21,175 bases of DNA from S010-17 sp036478895 (GTDB lineage: Bacteria > Bacteroidota > Bacteroidia > Flavobacteriales > Flavobacteriaceae), in assembly GCA_036478895.1 (NCBI GenBank), contig JAZGEV010000087.1, positions 1 through 21,175 of the forward strand. Reading direction: 5' to 3'. Under the pieces are notes generated by a model. It made no database searches and was not told the origin of the DNA. It saw only the letters and a program-made list of their open reading frames with translations. Shown here in pieces: positions 7,906-14,086 of this stretch. A program made the position numbers and the translations under genes. Position 1 is the first letter of the stretch; each line of letters starts with the position of its first letter.

Positions 7906-9534
7906 TTAATTTTTAGAGACACGTTTTAAATTCAGTAAATTGATTGGGTTTACAATTAAACCTTCAATATTTTTTTGAGAAAATAAAGTAACTTCATCAT
8001 AATATAAAGGTACAAAAGGTGCTTGACTTATTACAATAGAATCCATTTGTTGATATAATTTATAGCGCGCTTCATTATCTACAACAGTAATTGCTTTTTC
8101 ATATAATGCATCAAATGCATCATTCTTAAAATGTGTATAATTCGATCCGTTTGGTGTATGAAATTGACTGTAATATAATGATAAGTAGTTTTCAGCATCG
8201 GGATAATCAGCGATCCAACTAGCTCTAAAAAGCGAGAATTCACCTTTAGATTTTCCTTGTCGTAAAGCAGATGGCGGCACAACTTCTACTTTTACTTTTA
8301 AACCTAAGTTGTTCATTTCTTGTTGAATGAATTCACATAAATCTAAATAATTGGCATCTGTAGTTAGTGTGATTTCAGGATTGTTATTTCCAGTTTCTAC
8401 TTTGTATTTTTTAATTAAAGCCCGTGCTTTTTCGGGATTGTAATTATATCCTATCTGATTATTAAAACTAGGCAAGCCTTTAGGTACAAAACCGTTTAAA
8501 GCTGGTGTTCCAATGCCGTTTCTTAAAAATGTGATCATTTTATTACGGTCAAAACCATAATTAATAGCACGACGAATGTCAATACTAGATGTAGGATTCT
8601 TTGAATTAACCTCGGCATAAATTCCTAAATATTCTGTGTTTAGATAAGGTGATTTTTGGATGTTGATGTTTGTTTGATGTTTCGTTCTTAATTCACCAAC
8701 TTCGTTTAGTAAATCATCTTTGTAAGATGCATCAATACCAGATAATAAATCTATGTTGCCTTGAATGAATTGTAAAAACTCACTTTGTTTATCGGGTAAA
8801 AAGGTTATCGCGATCGCTTCTAAATAGGGCAATTGTTTACCTCTTTCCTTTTCGTAATACTGATTATTTTTTCTGAAAACTAATTTGGTGTTTTCTACCC
8901 AAATTTTTTTGTAGAATGGACCTGTTCCAATGGGGTTTGATCTAAAAGTACTACCATAATGCTGTACAATCTCCTTAGGGACAACAGCGCAATATTTCAT
9001 AGTTAAAAGTCCTAAAAATGGTGGAAAAGGTGCTTTAAGATTTATTTGAAAAACACTATCATTAATGGCTTTAAAATCAGTTACGTTGTTTAAAACCCAT
9101 TTGCCAGGCGATGCTACATTTTTATCGATTAAACGGTTAAAAGAAAACTGAAAATCATGAGCTGTTACATTTCTAGTACTGTCTTTTCCAAAAAGTACAT
9201 GCCTGTGAAATTGCACATCATCTCGCAATAGAAAATCAATTGTTTTTCCATCTTTAGAGAATGTCCAACTTTTAGCAATATCGGGCTGTACTTTTAAATT
9301 ATCATCCAGTTGTACTAAACCATTAAATAATTGATTCGTTGCCCAAATTTCTTGCTGTTTACGTGAAAATGCCGGATCTAATGATGTTATGTTAGAATTG
9401 GCATTGTATCTAAAAACTTGATTGTCTTTAAAATTGGATTGTTTAGAATTACAAGAAAAAAATAATATTGAAATAACCCAAAAAACAATTAGATTTTGAA
9501 CTCTTCTTTTTTCTATAAAAAATATATTTGTCAA
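7906..9534 (-). CDS. Peptide/nickel-type ABC transporter substrate-binding lipoprotein (SBP family 5, OppA/DppA-like)
   Basis: Extracytoplasmic solute-binding protein, expected to capture oligopeptides. The family signature is clear: SNITSLDPAFS, then ATNQLFNGLVQLDDNLKVQPDIAKSW at about 65-90, FLLRDDVQFH, AHDFQFSFNRL, IGTGPF, and near the C-terminus QMDSIVISQAPFVPLYY. A lipoprotein signal (VISILFFSC, Cys28) anchors it in a membrane. The only plausible start in this frame before the signal is TTG at 9534, because no ATG or GTG precedes the signal; a basic KRR stretch supports the N-region. Permease and ATPase genes are absent on both sides, so it is an orphan binding protein in this window. 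It starts 35 bases after the monooxygenase stop codon and may be co-transcribed with that gene. Confidence 0.93.
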   Translation of the reverse strand: MTNIFFIEKRRVQNLIVFWVISILFFSCNSKQSNFKDNQVFRYNANSNITSLDPAFSRKQQEIWATNQLFNGLVQLDDNLKVQPDIAKSWTFSKDGKTIDFLLRDDVQFHRHVLFGKDSTRNVTAHDFQFSFNRLIDKNVASPGKWVLNNVTDFKAINDSVFQINLKAPFPPFLGLLTMKYCAVVPKEIVQHYGSTFRSNPIGTGPFYKKIWVENTKLVFRKNNQYYEKERGKQLPYLEAIAITFLPDKQSEFLQFIQGNIDLLSGIDASYKDDLLNEVGELRTKHQTNINIQKSPYLNTEYLGIYAEVNSKNPTSSIDIRRAINYGFDRNKMITFLRNGIGTPALNGFVPKGLPSFNNQIGYNYNPEKARALIKKYKVETGNNNPEITLTTDANYLDLCEFIQQEMNNLGLKVKVEVVPPSALRQGKSKGEFSLFRASWIADYPDAENYLSLYYSQFHTPNGSNYTHFKNDAFDALYEKAITVVDNEARYKLYQQMDSIVISQAPFVPLYYDEVTLFSQKNIEGLIVNPINLLNLKRVSKN

Positions 9535-9569
9535 ATTAAATGCTGTAATTTTTTATATTGTTTTAAGAC

Positions 9570-9890
9570 TTATTTCCCAAACGCATATTCACGTTCAACT
9601 TTACAAATACGAACTGTAAAACTATCGTACCATTGTTCTTTACCACCTTTTTTAGCTTCAGCATGACGTTCATTCATACTCCAAGCTCTTATGTTTTCTA
9701 AACTGTCCCAATAAGAAACTGTAATTCCATTTTTACCATCTTTAATACTATCTACGCCAATAAAACCTTTTTGAGTTTTTACGAGCTCATCCATTTTTTT
9801 TGCAATTTCTTCGTAGCCTTTTGTGTTTTCTGCTTGCTTTGATGTAAAAATTACAGCGTAATATGGGTCTTTTTGTACGTGTTTTGTCAT
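9570..9890 (-). CDS. Antibiotic biosynthesis monooxygenase (ABM) domain protein
   Basis: A 106-residue single-domain protein of the dimeric alpha+beta (ferredoxin-like) ABM superfamily. Recognisable segments are PYYAVIFTSK at 9-18, the central KTQKGFIGVDS, GITVSYWDSLENIRAW and the C-terminal EQWYDSFTVRICKVEREYAFG. It is closest to the YqjZ-like branch, whose members are usually annotated as monooxygenases of uncertain substrate; a heme-degrading role is possible for the wider family but is not shown here. The start ATG is clear and lies about 20 bases downstream of a perfect -7 box. The substrate-binding lipoprotein gene follows after 35 bases. Confidence 0.85.
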   Translation of the reverse strand: MTKHVQKDPYYAVIFTSKQAENTKGYEEIAKKMDELVKTQKGFIGVDSIKDGKNGITVSYWDSLENIRAWSMNERHAEAKKGGKEQWYDSFTVRICKVEREYAFGK

Positions 9891-9909
9891 TTTATTTTTA
9901 TTTTGGTTA

Positions 9910-9917
9910 CAAATATA
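9910..9917 (-). promoter_or_regulatory. -7 promoter box for the ABM monooxygenase gene
   Basis: The minus strand reads TATATTTG, a perfect TAnnTTTG, 19 bases before the ATG at 9890. It sits in the 41-base gap after the acpH-GNAT gene, so the monooxygenase can be transcribed independently of the mgsA-arsC-acpH unit. No -33 TTG is evident. Confidence 0.5.
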
Positions 9918-9931
9918 ATGGTTTATTTAAA

Positions 9932-11026
9932 TTAAAGTTTAATAACAAATAAACAATCTACTAAATTTGTTCTGTTGCAAATTGATTCACTCACATATTT
10001 AAAACCTGCTTTTTTAAGAATCGTTACAGACCCTATGTTTTTGGCATAAACTTCGGCGAATAATTCTTTATGATTATTTTGTTTAGCGTATTCTATTAGG
10101 CCTATAAGAACCTCAAAACCATAGCCATTATTCCAATATTTTTCTAAAAAGCGAAAGCCTACTTCGTCATTATTTTTATCATATTCAATTAAAGCAACTG
10201 TTCCTATAAAGGTGTTATTCTCTTTTTTGACAACTGCCCATATATTAAAACGATTGTCCTTTTTTGAGTAGCATGAGATGCAATATGTTAAATTTAACAC
10301 ATCTTCCTCGTAAGTTTTTATACCAGAATCGGTATAAATCATTACATTTTTGTTACTGTGCATTTCGTGAAATGGATTAATATCCGATGTTTTTAATTCC
10401 CTAATTAAAAGACGTTCTGTTTCATACATAGTTTTATCCATGAAAATTTCTTCAATGGATTCTTTGCAATATTGACGAAGATCTGCAAAAAAGAGGTTAA
10501 AATCGTCTTCAAGTTTAGTGTAATGTAGTTCTAAATCGGCTATAGCCAAATCCATTTTTGATTTTCCTTTTGTGCGTTTATTGATACCGTTAAGAACTTT
10601 TTGAATGCCTTCTTTTGTTGCGTAGGAGGAAAGCCATAATTGTTGCTTCATATATGGTAAAATATCTTTTACACTTTGGGGCAGAAGTCCCAAATTAGCA
10701 TCCATTAATTTTAAAAAATCTTGTTCAGTTTGTGTCAAAGAAGTTGTTGCAAATTGATTCCAATTCTTAGCTAGAAAATGATCGTAAAAAACATCTATAA
10801 TTATGCCATCAAAATGGCCATATTGTTCGTGAAGCCTGCGTTTACTTTGTCTAACAATTGGATGAGCATCGGTAAAACTATCAATTTTCCGATGAAGCAT
10901 AATCCCTTTTTGAATGGCAATAGGCAAGTGTTTGTATTTGTTGCCACGAATAAAATCGGCAATAAAATTACCAATAATTAATTCATCATTATTGTTGGAT
11001 AAATAAATATGTGCTAGATAATTGAT
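9932..11026 (-). CDS. acpH: ACP phosphodiesterase (AcpH) fused to a GNAT acetyltransferase; apparent ATC start
   Basis: Residues 1-199 match AcpH, which removes 4'-phosphopantetheine from acyl carrier protein: NYLAHIYLS at 2-10, GNFIADFIRGN at 19-29, MLHRKIDSFTD at 43-53 and DVFYDHFLAKNW at 78-89. Residues 200-364 are a RimJ-like GNAT domain: MYETERLLIREL, then the acetyl-CoA loop NNGYG and an AEVYAKNIGSVTILKKAGF C-terminal half. No stop separates them, although an internal ATG begins the GNAT domain and could give a separate product. The codon where the family has its initiator Met is ATC (11026-11024). The next in-frame canonical start is TTG at 10927, which would remove the first 33 residues, including conserved NYLAH and GNFIADF. 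The frame opens 6 bases after the arsC stop codon and in the same frame. A mutated start, a true AUC start or a sequencing error are all possible. Confidence 0.8.
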   Translation of the reverse strand: MNYLAHIYLSNNNDELIIGNFIADFIRGNKYKHLPIAIQKGIMLHRKIDSFTDAHPIVRQSKRRLHEQYGHFDGIIIDVFYDHFLAKNWNQFATTSLTQTEQDFLKLMDANLGLLPQSVKDILPYMKQQLWLSSYATKEGIQKVLNGINKRTKGKSKMDLAIADLELHYTKLEDDFNLFFADLRQYCKESIEEIFMDKTMYETERLLIRELKTSDINPFHEMHSNKNVMIYTDSGIKTYEEDVLNLTYCISCYSKKDNRFNIWAVVKKENNTFIGTVALIEYDKNNDEVGFRFLEKYWNNGYGFEVLIGLIEYAKQNNHKELFAEVYAKNIGSVTILKKAGFKYVSESICNRTNLVDCLFVIKL

Positions 11027-11032
11027 AGTTTG

Positions 11033-11449
11033 TTATTTTAAATTTGTCTGATAAAAAGCAAAGAAATCTCTTAATATTTCATCGCGAATTCGTTTAAACT
11101 CTTGTGTTATTTCTTCATTGGATCCAGTTGCATCGTCAGGATCTTCAAAACCAATATGTCTATGGTTTTTAACATGTCCCAAAAACGTTGGACAGCTTTC
11201 TTTTGCGCCGCCACAAACACTAATAACATAATCAAATTTTTCATTTAAAAACTGATTGACATTTTTTGGGTAATTATCTTTTAAATCAACACCTAATTCC
11301 TGCATTACTTCAACAGCTTTTGGATGAACTTGTTTACTTGGTTTTGTGCCTGCAGAATATACTTTTAAATTTTCATCAAAAGCTTTTAAAAAACCTTCTG
11401 CCATTTGGCTTCTGCATGAATTTCCAGTACATAAAATTAATATTTTCAT
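11033..11449 (-). CDS. arsC: Thioredoxin-type arsenate reductase / low-molecular-weight phosphatase
   Basis: A 138-residue protein of the LMW protein-tyrosine-phosphatase fold. The P-loop CTGNSCR at 7-13 fits Cx5R and supplies nucleophile Cys7. Cys79 and Cys86, seven residues apart in VCGGAKESCP, match the redox-relay pair of thioredoxin-coupled ArsC (Cys82 and Cys89 in the S. aureus plasmid enzyme), and the general-acid loop FEDPDDATG is present. The full cysteine relay favours arsenate reductase over a plain phosphatase. I chose the ATG at 11449 because the P-loop begins immediately after it, as in the family, and because its ATG overlaps the mgsA stop codon in ATGA, implying translational coupling. 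No arsR or arsenite efflux gene is near, so arsenic-specific regulation is not evident. Confidence 0.92.
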   Translation of the reverse strand: MKILILCTGNSCRSQMAEGFLKAFDENLKVYSAGTKPSKQVHPKAVEVMQELGVDLKDNYPKNVNQFLNEKFDYVISVCGGAKESCPTFLGHVKNHRHIGFEDPDDATGSNEEITQEFKRIRDEILRDFFAFYQTNLK

Positions 11450-11811
11450 GATATAGATTGTATTAATAGTTCCGCTGTAGCAGGATTGGTTGCTAATGGC
11501 ACATCGTGAACATCGCATAAACGCATAAGCATTGAAATATCTGGTTCATGAGGATGCTTTGCTAACGGATCTCTAAAGAAAAACACCATTTTTGTTTTAC
11601 CTTCTGCAACTCTAGCAGCAATTTGAGCATCGCCACCAATTGGACCCGATAAATAACGAGTAACTTTAAAACCAGCTTTTTCAGCTTTTAAGCCTGTTGT
11701 GCCAGTAGAAACTAAAAATATTTTGGTGTTTAATAAGGTTTTTTTATGTTCCAATAAAAATTGAATCATTTCTGCTTTTTTACCATCGTGTGCAATTATT
11801 GCTATTTCCAT
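11446..11811 (-). CDS. mgsA: Methylglyoxal synthase
   Basis: Converts dihydroxyacetone phosphate to methylglyoxal and phosphate, a bypass used when sugar phosphates accumulate; cytoplasmic. At 121 aa it is a compact member of the family. Visible landmarks are IAIIAHDGKK (His8, Asp9), GTTG at 37-40 (phosphate binding), SGPIGGD with Asp61, FFFRDP with Asp81, and HPHEPD with His88 and Asp91; these correspond to the catalytic Asp and His residues of the E. coli enzyme. I place the start at 11811 because the longer frame (from 11832) would overlap the -7 promoter box and adds residues the family lacks. It is the first gene of the mgsA-arsC-acpH cluster and ends in a 4-base overlap with arsC. Confidence 0.94.
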   Translation of the reverse strand: MEIAIIAHDGKKAEMIQFLLEHKKTLLNTKIFLVSTGTTGLKAEKAGFKVTRYLSGPIGGDAQIAARVAEGKTKMVFFFRDPLAKHPHEPDISMLMRLCDVHDVPLATNPATAELLIQSIS

Positions 11812-11829
11812 TTCGATAAATTTATCGTA

Positions 11830-11862
11830 CAAATTTAAAGTTTTAAGTTGAATGTAACAAAA
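11830..11862 (-). promoter_or_regulatory. Promoter of the mgsA-arsC-acpH cluster
   Basis: On the minus strand TTTTG (11862-11858) is followed by a 20-base spacer and TAAATTTG (11837-11830), a perfect -7 box with a -33 element at near-ideal spacing for a Bacteroidota sigma factor. Transcription would begin near 11823, some 12 bases before the chosen mgsA ATG. This is the best two-part promoter in the window and fixes the mgsA start. Confidence 0.65.
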
Positions 11863-11876
11863 TTAATGTAGCTTCG
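11848..11876 (+). promoter_or_regulatory. Candidate promoter of the ECF sigma factor operon
   Basis: TTG (11848-11850), an 18-base spacer and TAGCTTCG (11869-11876), which differs from TAnnTTTG at one position. The predicted start is about 18 bases before the sigma factor ATG. It interlocks with the opposing mgsA promoter, so binding at one may affect the other. An autoregulated ECF-type promoter is an alternative that cannot be judged from one copy. Confidence 0.4.
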
Positions 11877-11901
11877 TCTTAAAATTAACAAGCCTATAAA
11901 A

Positions 11902-12411
11902 ATGAATCAATCTGAGTTTACAACATTGGTAATGCCATTTAAAGACAAACTATATCGTTTGGCTAAGCGTTTACTAATATCAAAAGATTCAGCAGAAGAT
12001 GCCACGCAAGAAATTTATTTTAAGTTATGGAAAAATAAAGAAAAGCTAAAAACTTATAATAGTGTTGAAGCTTTTGCAATGACCATGACAAAAAATCATT
12101 GTTTGGATGTGTTAAAGGCGAAAAGTTCATCAAATCTAAAAATTATTCATAATAATTATAAAGATGCTAATAATGATTTGGATAAACAAACAAATTTAAA
12201 TGATGATGTATCGATAATTCATCAGTTAATAAACGATTTGCCCGAAAAACAAAAGCTAATTATACAGTTAAGAGATATAGAGCAGTACTCGTTTGAAGAG
12301 ATTGGCAAGATTCTTGAAATACAACCTATAGCAATACGTGTTTCTTTATCAAGAGCACGAAAAACAATAAGAGAAAAATTAATAAAAAAACATAAATATG
12401 GACTTGCATAA
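11902..12411 (+). CDS. ECF-type RNA polymerase sigma factor
   Basis: A 169-residue sigma-70 family protein with only regions 2 and 4, hence the extracytoplasmic function class. Region 2 covers about 8-75: FKDKLYRLAKRLLISKDSAEDATQEIYFKLW (region 2.1-2.2 core-binding helices), then SVEAFAMTMTKNHCLDVLKAK for -10 recognition. A variable acidic linker of about 80-105 precedes region 4 at about 105-160, with DLPEKQKLIIQLRDIEQYSFEEIGKIL and the recognition helix in AIRVSLSRARKTIREKL. The start codon overlap of the next gene (14 bases) indicates tight coupling with its presumed regulator. This is likely the regulator of envelope-related genes including the downstream DUF4252 pair. Confidence 0.95.
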   Translation: MNQSEFTTLVMPFKDKLYRLAKRLLISKDSAEDATQEIYFKLWKNKEKLKTYNSVEAFAMTMTKNHCLDVLKAKSSSNLKIIHNNYKDANNDLDKQTNLNDDVSIIHQLINDLPEKQKLIIQLRDIEQYSFEEIGKILEIQPIAIRVSLSRARKTIREKLIKKHKYGLA

Positions 12412-12838
12412 TATAGAGAAATTATTGGATAAGTACTTTGATGGCGAGACTTCTGTAAAAGAAGAAGCTAGCTTACAAAAGTATTTTTCACAAAAGGATG
12501 TGCCGGCACATTTAAAAGAGTATCAAACTATGTTTGCCTATTTTTCAACAAAAAAAGCAGAAGTTAGTCAACAAGAAATCCAAGTAAAAACTAAAAAACC
12601 TTGGCGCTTTCAATGGTTGTCAATTGCTGCAGCAGTCGTATTATTAATAGCGGTAGTTTGGAATACAAGCCCAAAAGGACTATCACCACAAGAACAAAAA
12701 GAAGCAGAGCTCGCTTATAAAGAAACCATTAAAGCTTTTCAACTCATTTCCCAAAATCTTAAAAAAGGAAATAATGCAATAGCCTATTTGGATGAATATG
12801 AAGTAGCTAAAGATAAAATATTTAAAATAAAAAAATAA
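12398..12838 (+). CDS. Putative transmembrane anti-sigma factor
   Basis: A 146-residue protein with an N-terminal cytoplasmic region (1-70) that begins IEKLLDKYFDGETSVKEEASL, a helical pattern common in Bacteroidota anti-sigma-like proteins encoded after ECF sigma genes. One hydrophobic membrane helix follows at about 73-89 (WLSIAAAVVLLIAVVW), then a charged C-terminal region of about 55 residues predicted to lie in the periplasm. No zinc-ligand HxxxCxxC motif is present, so it is not a canonical ZAS-domain protein. Assignment rests on the 14-base overlap with the sigma gene, the topology and the N-terminal pattern. How its signal is sensed is unknown. Confidence 0.7.
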   Translation: MDLHNIEKLLDKYFDGETSVKEEASLQKYFSQKDVPAHLKEYQTMFAYFSTKKAEVSQQEIQVKTKKPWRFQWLSIAAAVVLLIAVVWNTSPKGLSPQEQKEAELAYKETIKAFQLISQNLKKGNNAIAYLDEYEVAKDKIFKIKK

Positions 12839-12858
12839 AAACAATTAAAAACAATATT

Positions 12859-13374
12859 ATGAAATTTAATAAACTAATACTGACAATTTTACTGGCAACG
12901 TTGCCTTTAATTACATTCTCTCAATCTATTTTTGAGAAATACGAAGATCTAGATGATGTTACAACCGTTGTGGTTTCTAAACATGCATTTATGTTATTAA
13001 AATCTCTTGGAGGTGACTCTAAAGAAGCACAGGAATTCCGTACTACGGTTAAGAGTTTGGATAATTTAACGGTTTATTCTACCGATAAAGTACAAATTTC
13101 AAATGACATCAAGAAAGATGTAAAACGTTATTTAAAATCTGAAAATTTATCAGAATTAATGCGTATTAAAGATAAAAGTACCAATGTGGAAATTTATGTT
13201 CGCGAAGGTCGTGATCAAGATCATATCAAAGAATTATTTATGATTATTGATAATTTCAAAAATGCAAATGCAACTAACAAAAACTTTTCGATTGTATCCT
13301 TAACTGGTGATATTGACTTAAACAAAATTGAAGAAATTATTGAAAAGTTGCCAATTCCAGTTGAGAAAAAATAA
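12859..13374 (+). CDS. DUF4252 protein, secreted (first of pair)
   Basis: A 171-residue protein with a signal peptide MKFNKLILTILLATLPLITFSQ, probably cleaved near residue 22, giving a soluble periplasmic or exported domain. The mature part matches the DUF4252 pattern: FEKYEDLDDVTTVVVSKHAFMLL, a central LSELMRIKDKSTNVEIYVRE, and a terminal SLTGDIDLNKIEEIIEKL. No catalytic residues are recognisable. Genes of this family frequently sit beside ECF sigma factors in Bacteroidota, as here, 20 bases after the anti-sigma-like gene. It may be a sensor or effector of the ECF pathway; that is inference from position only. Confidence 0.85.
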   Translation: MKFNKLILTILLATLPLITFSQSIFEKYEDLDDVTTVVVSKHAFMLLKSLGGDSKEAQEFRTTVKSLDNLTVYSTDKVQISNDIKKDVKRYLKSENLSELMRIKDKSTNVEIYVREGRDQDHIKELFMIIDNFKNANATNKNFSIVSLTGDIDLNKIEEIIEKLPIPVEKK

Positions 13375-13404
13375 TAATTGATTACAAACCTTAAAACTAA
13401 AAAA

Positions 13405-13956
13405 ATGAATCTATTAAAATATACAGCAATCCTAATGATGCTTGCTTTTGCAACATCTTGTGATTCAACAGACGATATGTCTATTCAGGAATACTACGTT
13501 ACGAGCGAAAAAAATGATAATTATTTAATGTTGGATATTCCTGTGAGTATTGTTTCATTATCCGATGACGCTTCAAATGATGCAAAAAAGGCCTATAAAT
13601 CTATTGACAAAGTAAATCTATTAGCTTTTAAATTGGATGATAAAAATACTGAAGATTTTTTAGCAGAAAAGCAGAAATTAAACAAAATATTAAAAGACCC
13701 TAAATATACGGAACTTATGCGTGTGAATAAAGAAGGTGTTAAATTTATAGCAAAATATATAGGTACAGAAAACGCAATGGATGAAGTACTTGTTTATGCA
13801 TATGATAAAGATAAAGGCTTTGCTTTAGCCCGTGTTTTGGGTGATGATATGAATCCAGAAAGCATGTATAGTTTACTTGAAAATATTAAAGATATGGATG
13901 AAAATAGCAATTCATTTAAACAAATGGAGAGTTTCTTTGGAAAAGAAAAGTACTAA
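13405..13956 (+). CDS. DUF4252-like lipoprotein (second of pair)
   Basis: A 183-residue protein starting at ATG 13405; upstream in-frame TTG (13378) would prepend residues that spoil the signal. The signal MNLLKYTAILMMLAFATSC gives acylated Cys19, and the following DSTDDMS is acidic, consistent with display on the outer face. The core resembles the preceding gene: PKYTELMRVNKEGVKFIAKY parallels SENLSELMRIKDKSTNVEIYV, and LARVLGDDMNPESMYSLLENI parallels SLTGDIDLNKIEEII, so the two are diverged paralogs. It ends the sigma factor operon, 30 bases after its neighbour, and is followed by a strong palindromic terminator. Function unknown. Confidence 0.8.
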   Translation: MNLLKYTAILMMLAFATSCDSTDDMSIQEYYVTSEKNDNYLMLDIPVSIVSLSDDASNDAKKAYKSIDKVNLLAFKLDDKNTEDFLAEKQKLNKILKDPKYTELMRVNKEGVKFIAKYIGTENAMDEVLVYAYDKDKGFALARVLGDDMNPESMYSLLENIKDMDENSNSFKQMESFFGKEKY

Positions 13957-14014
13957 GAAATCTATTGTCACGTCCTGAATAATCGATAAAGATTTTAGTG
14001 ACTTAAATTTAATG

Positions 14015-14051
14015 TAAAGGTAGTAATTTAAATTACTACCTTTATTTTTTT
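14015..14051. terminator. Palindromic bidirectional terminator closing the ECF operon
   Basis: A 30-base perfect palindrome (14015-14044, 15-bp half-sites with no unpaired loop in the DNA; the hairpin would open a small AT loop) followed by a T tract at 14045-14051. It lies 58 bases after the DUF4252 lipoprotein stop codon and 35 bases beyond the stop of the convergent minus-strand gene. The symmetric stem, with AAA on the left side, can serve both directions, but the T run is stronger for the plus strand. Confidence 0.8.
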
Positions 14052-14086
14052 ATACTCTTTTCTTTTTAATTTATTTTGGTGAGTTA

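Noticed and set aside
10778..10981. Plus-strand open frame opposite the AcpH domain
   Set aside because: Antisense to conserved AcpH motifs, with no independent support.
11812..11832. Longer N-terminus for methylglyoxal synthase
   Set aside because: It would overlap the -7 box and adds residues absent from family members; ATG at 11811 fits both promoter and family start.
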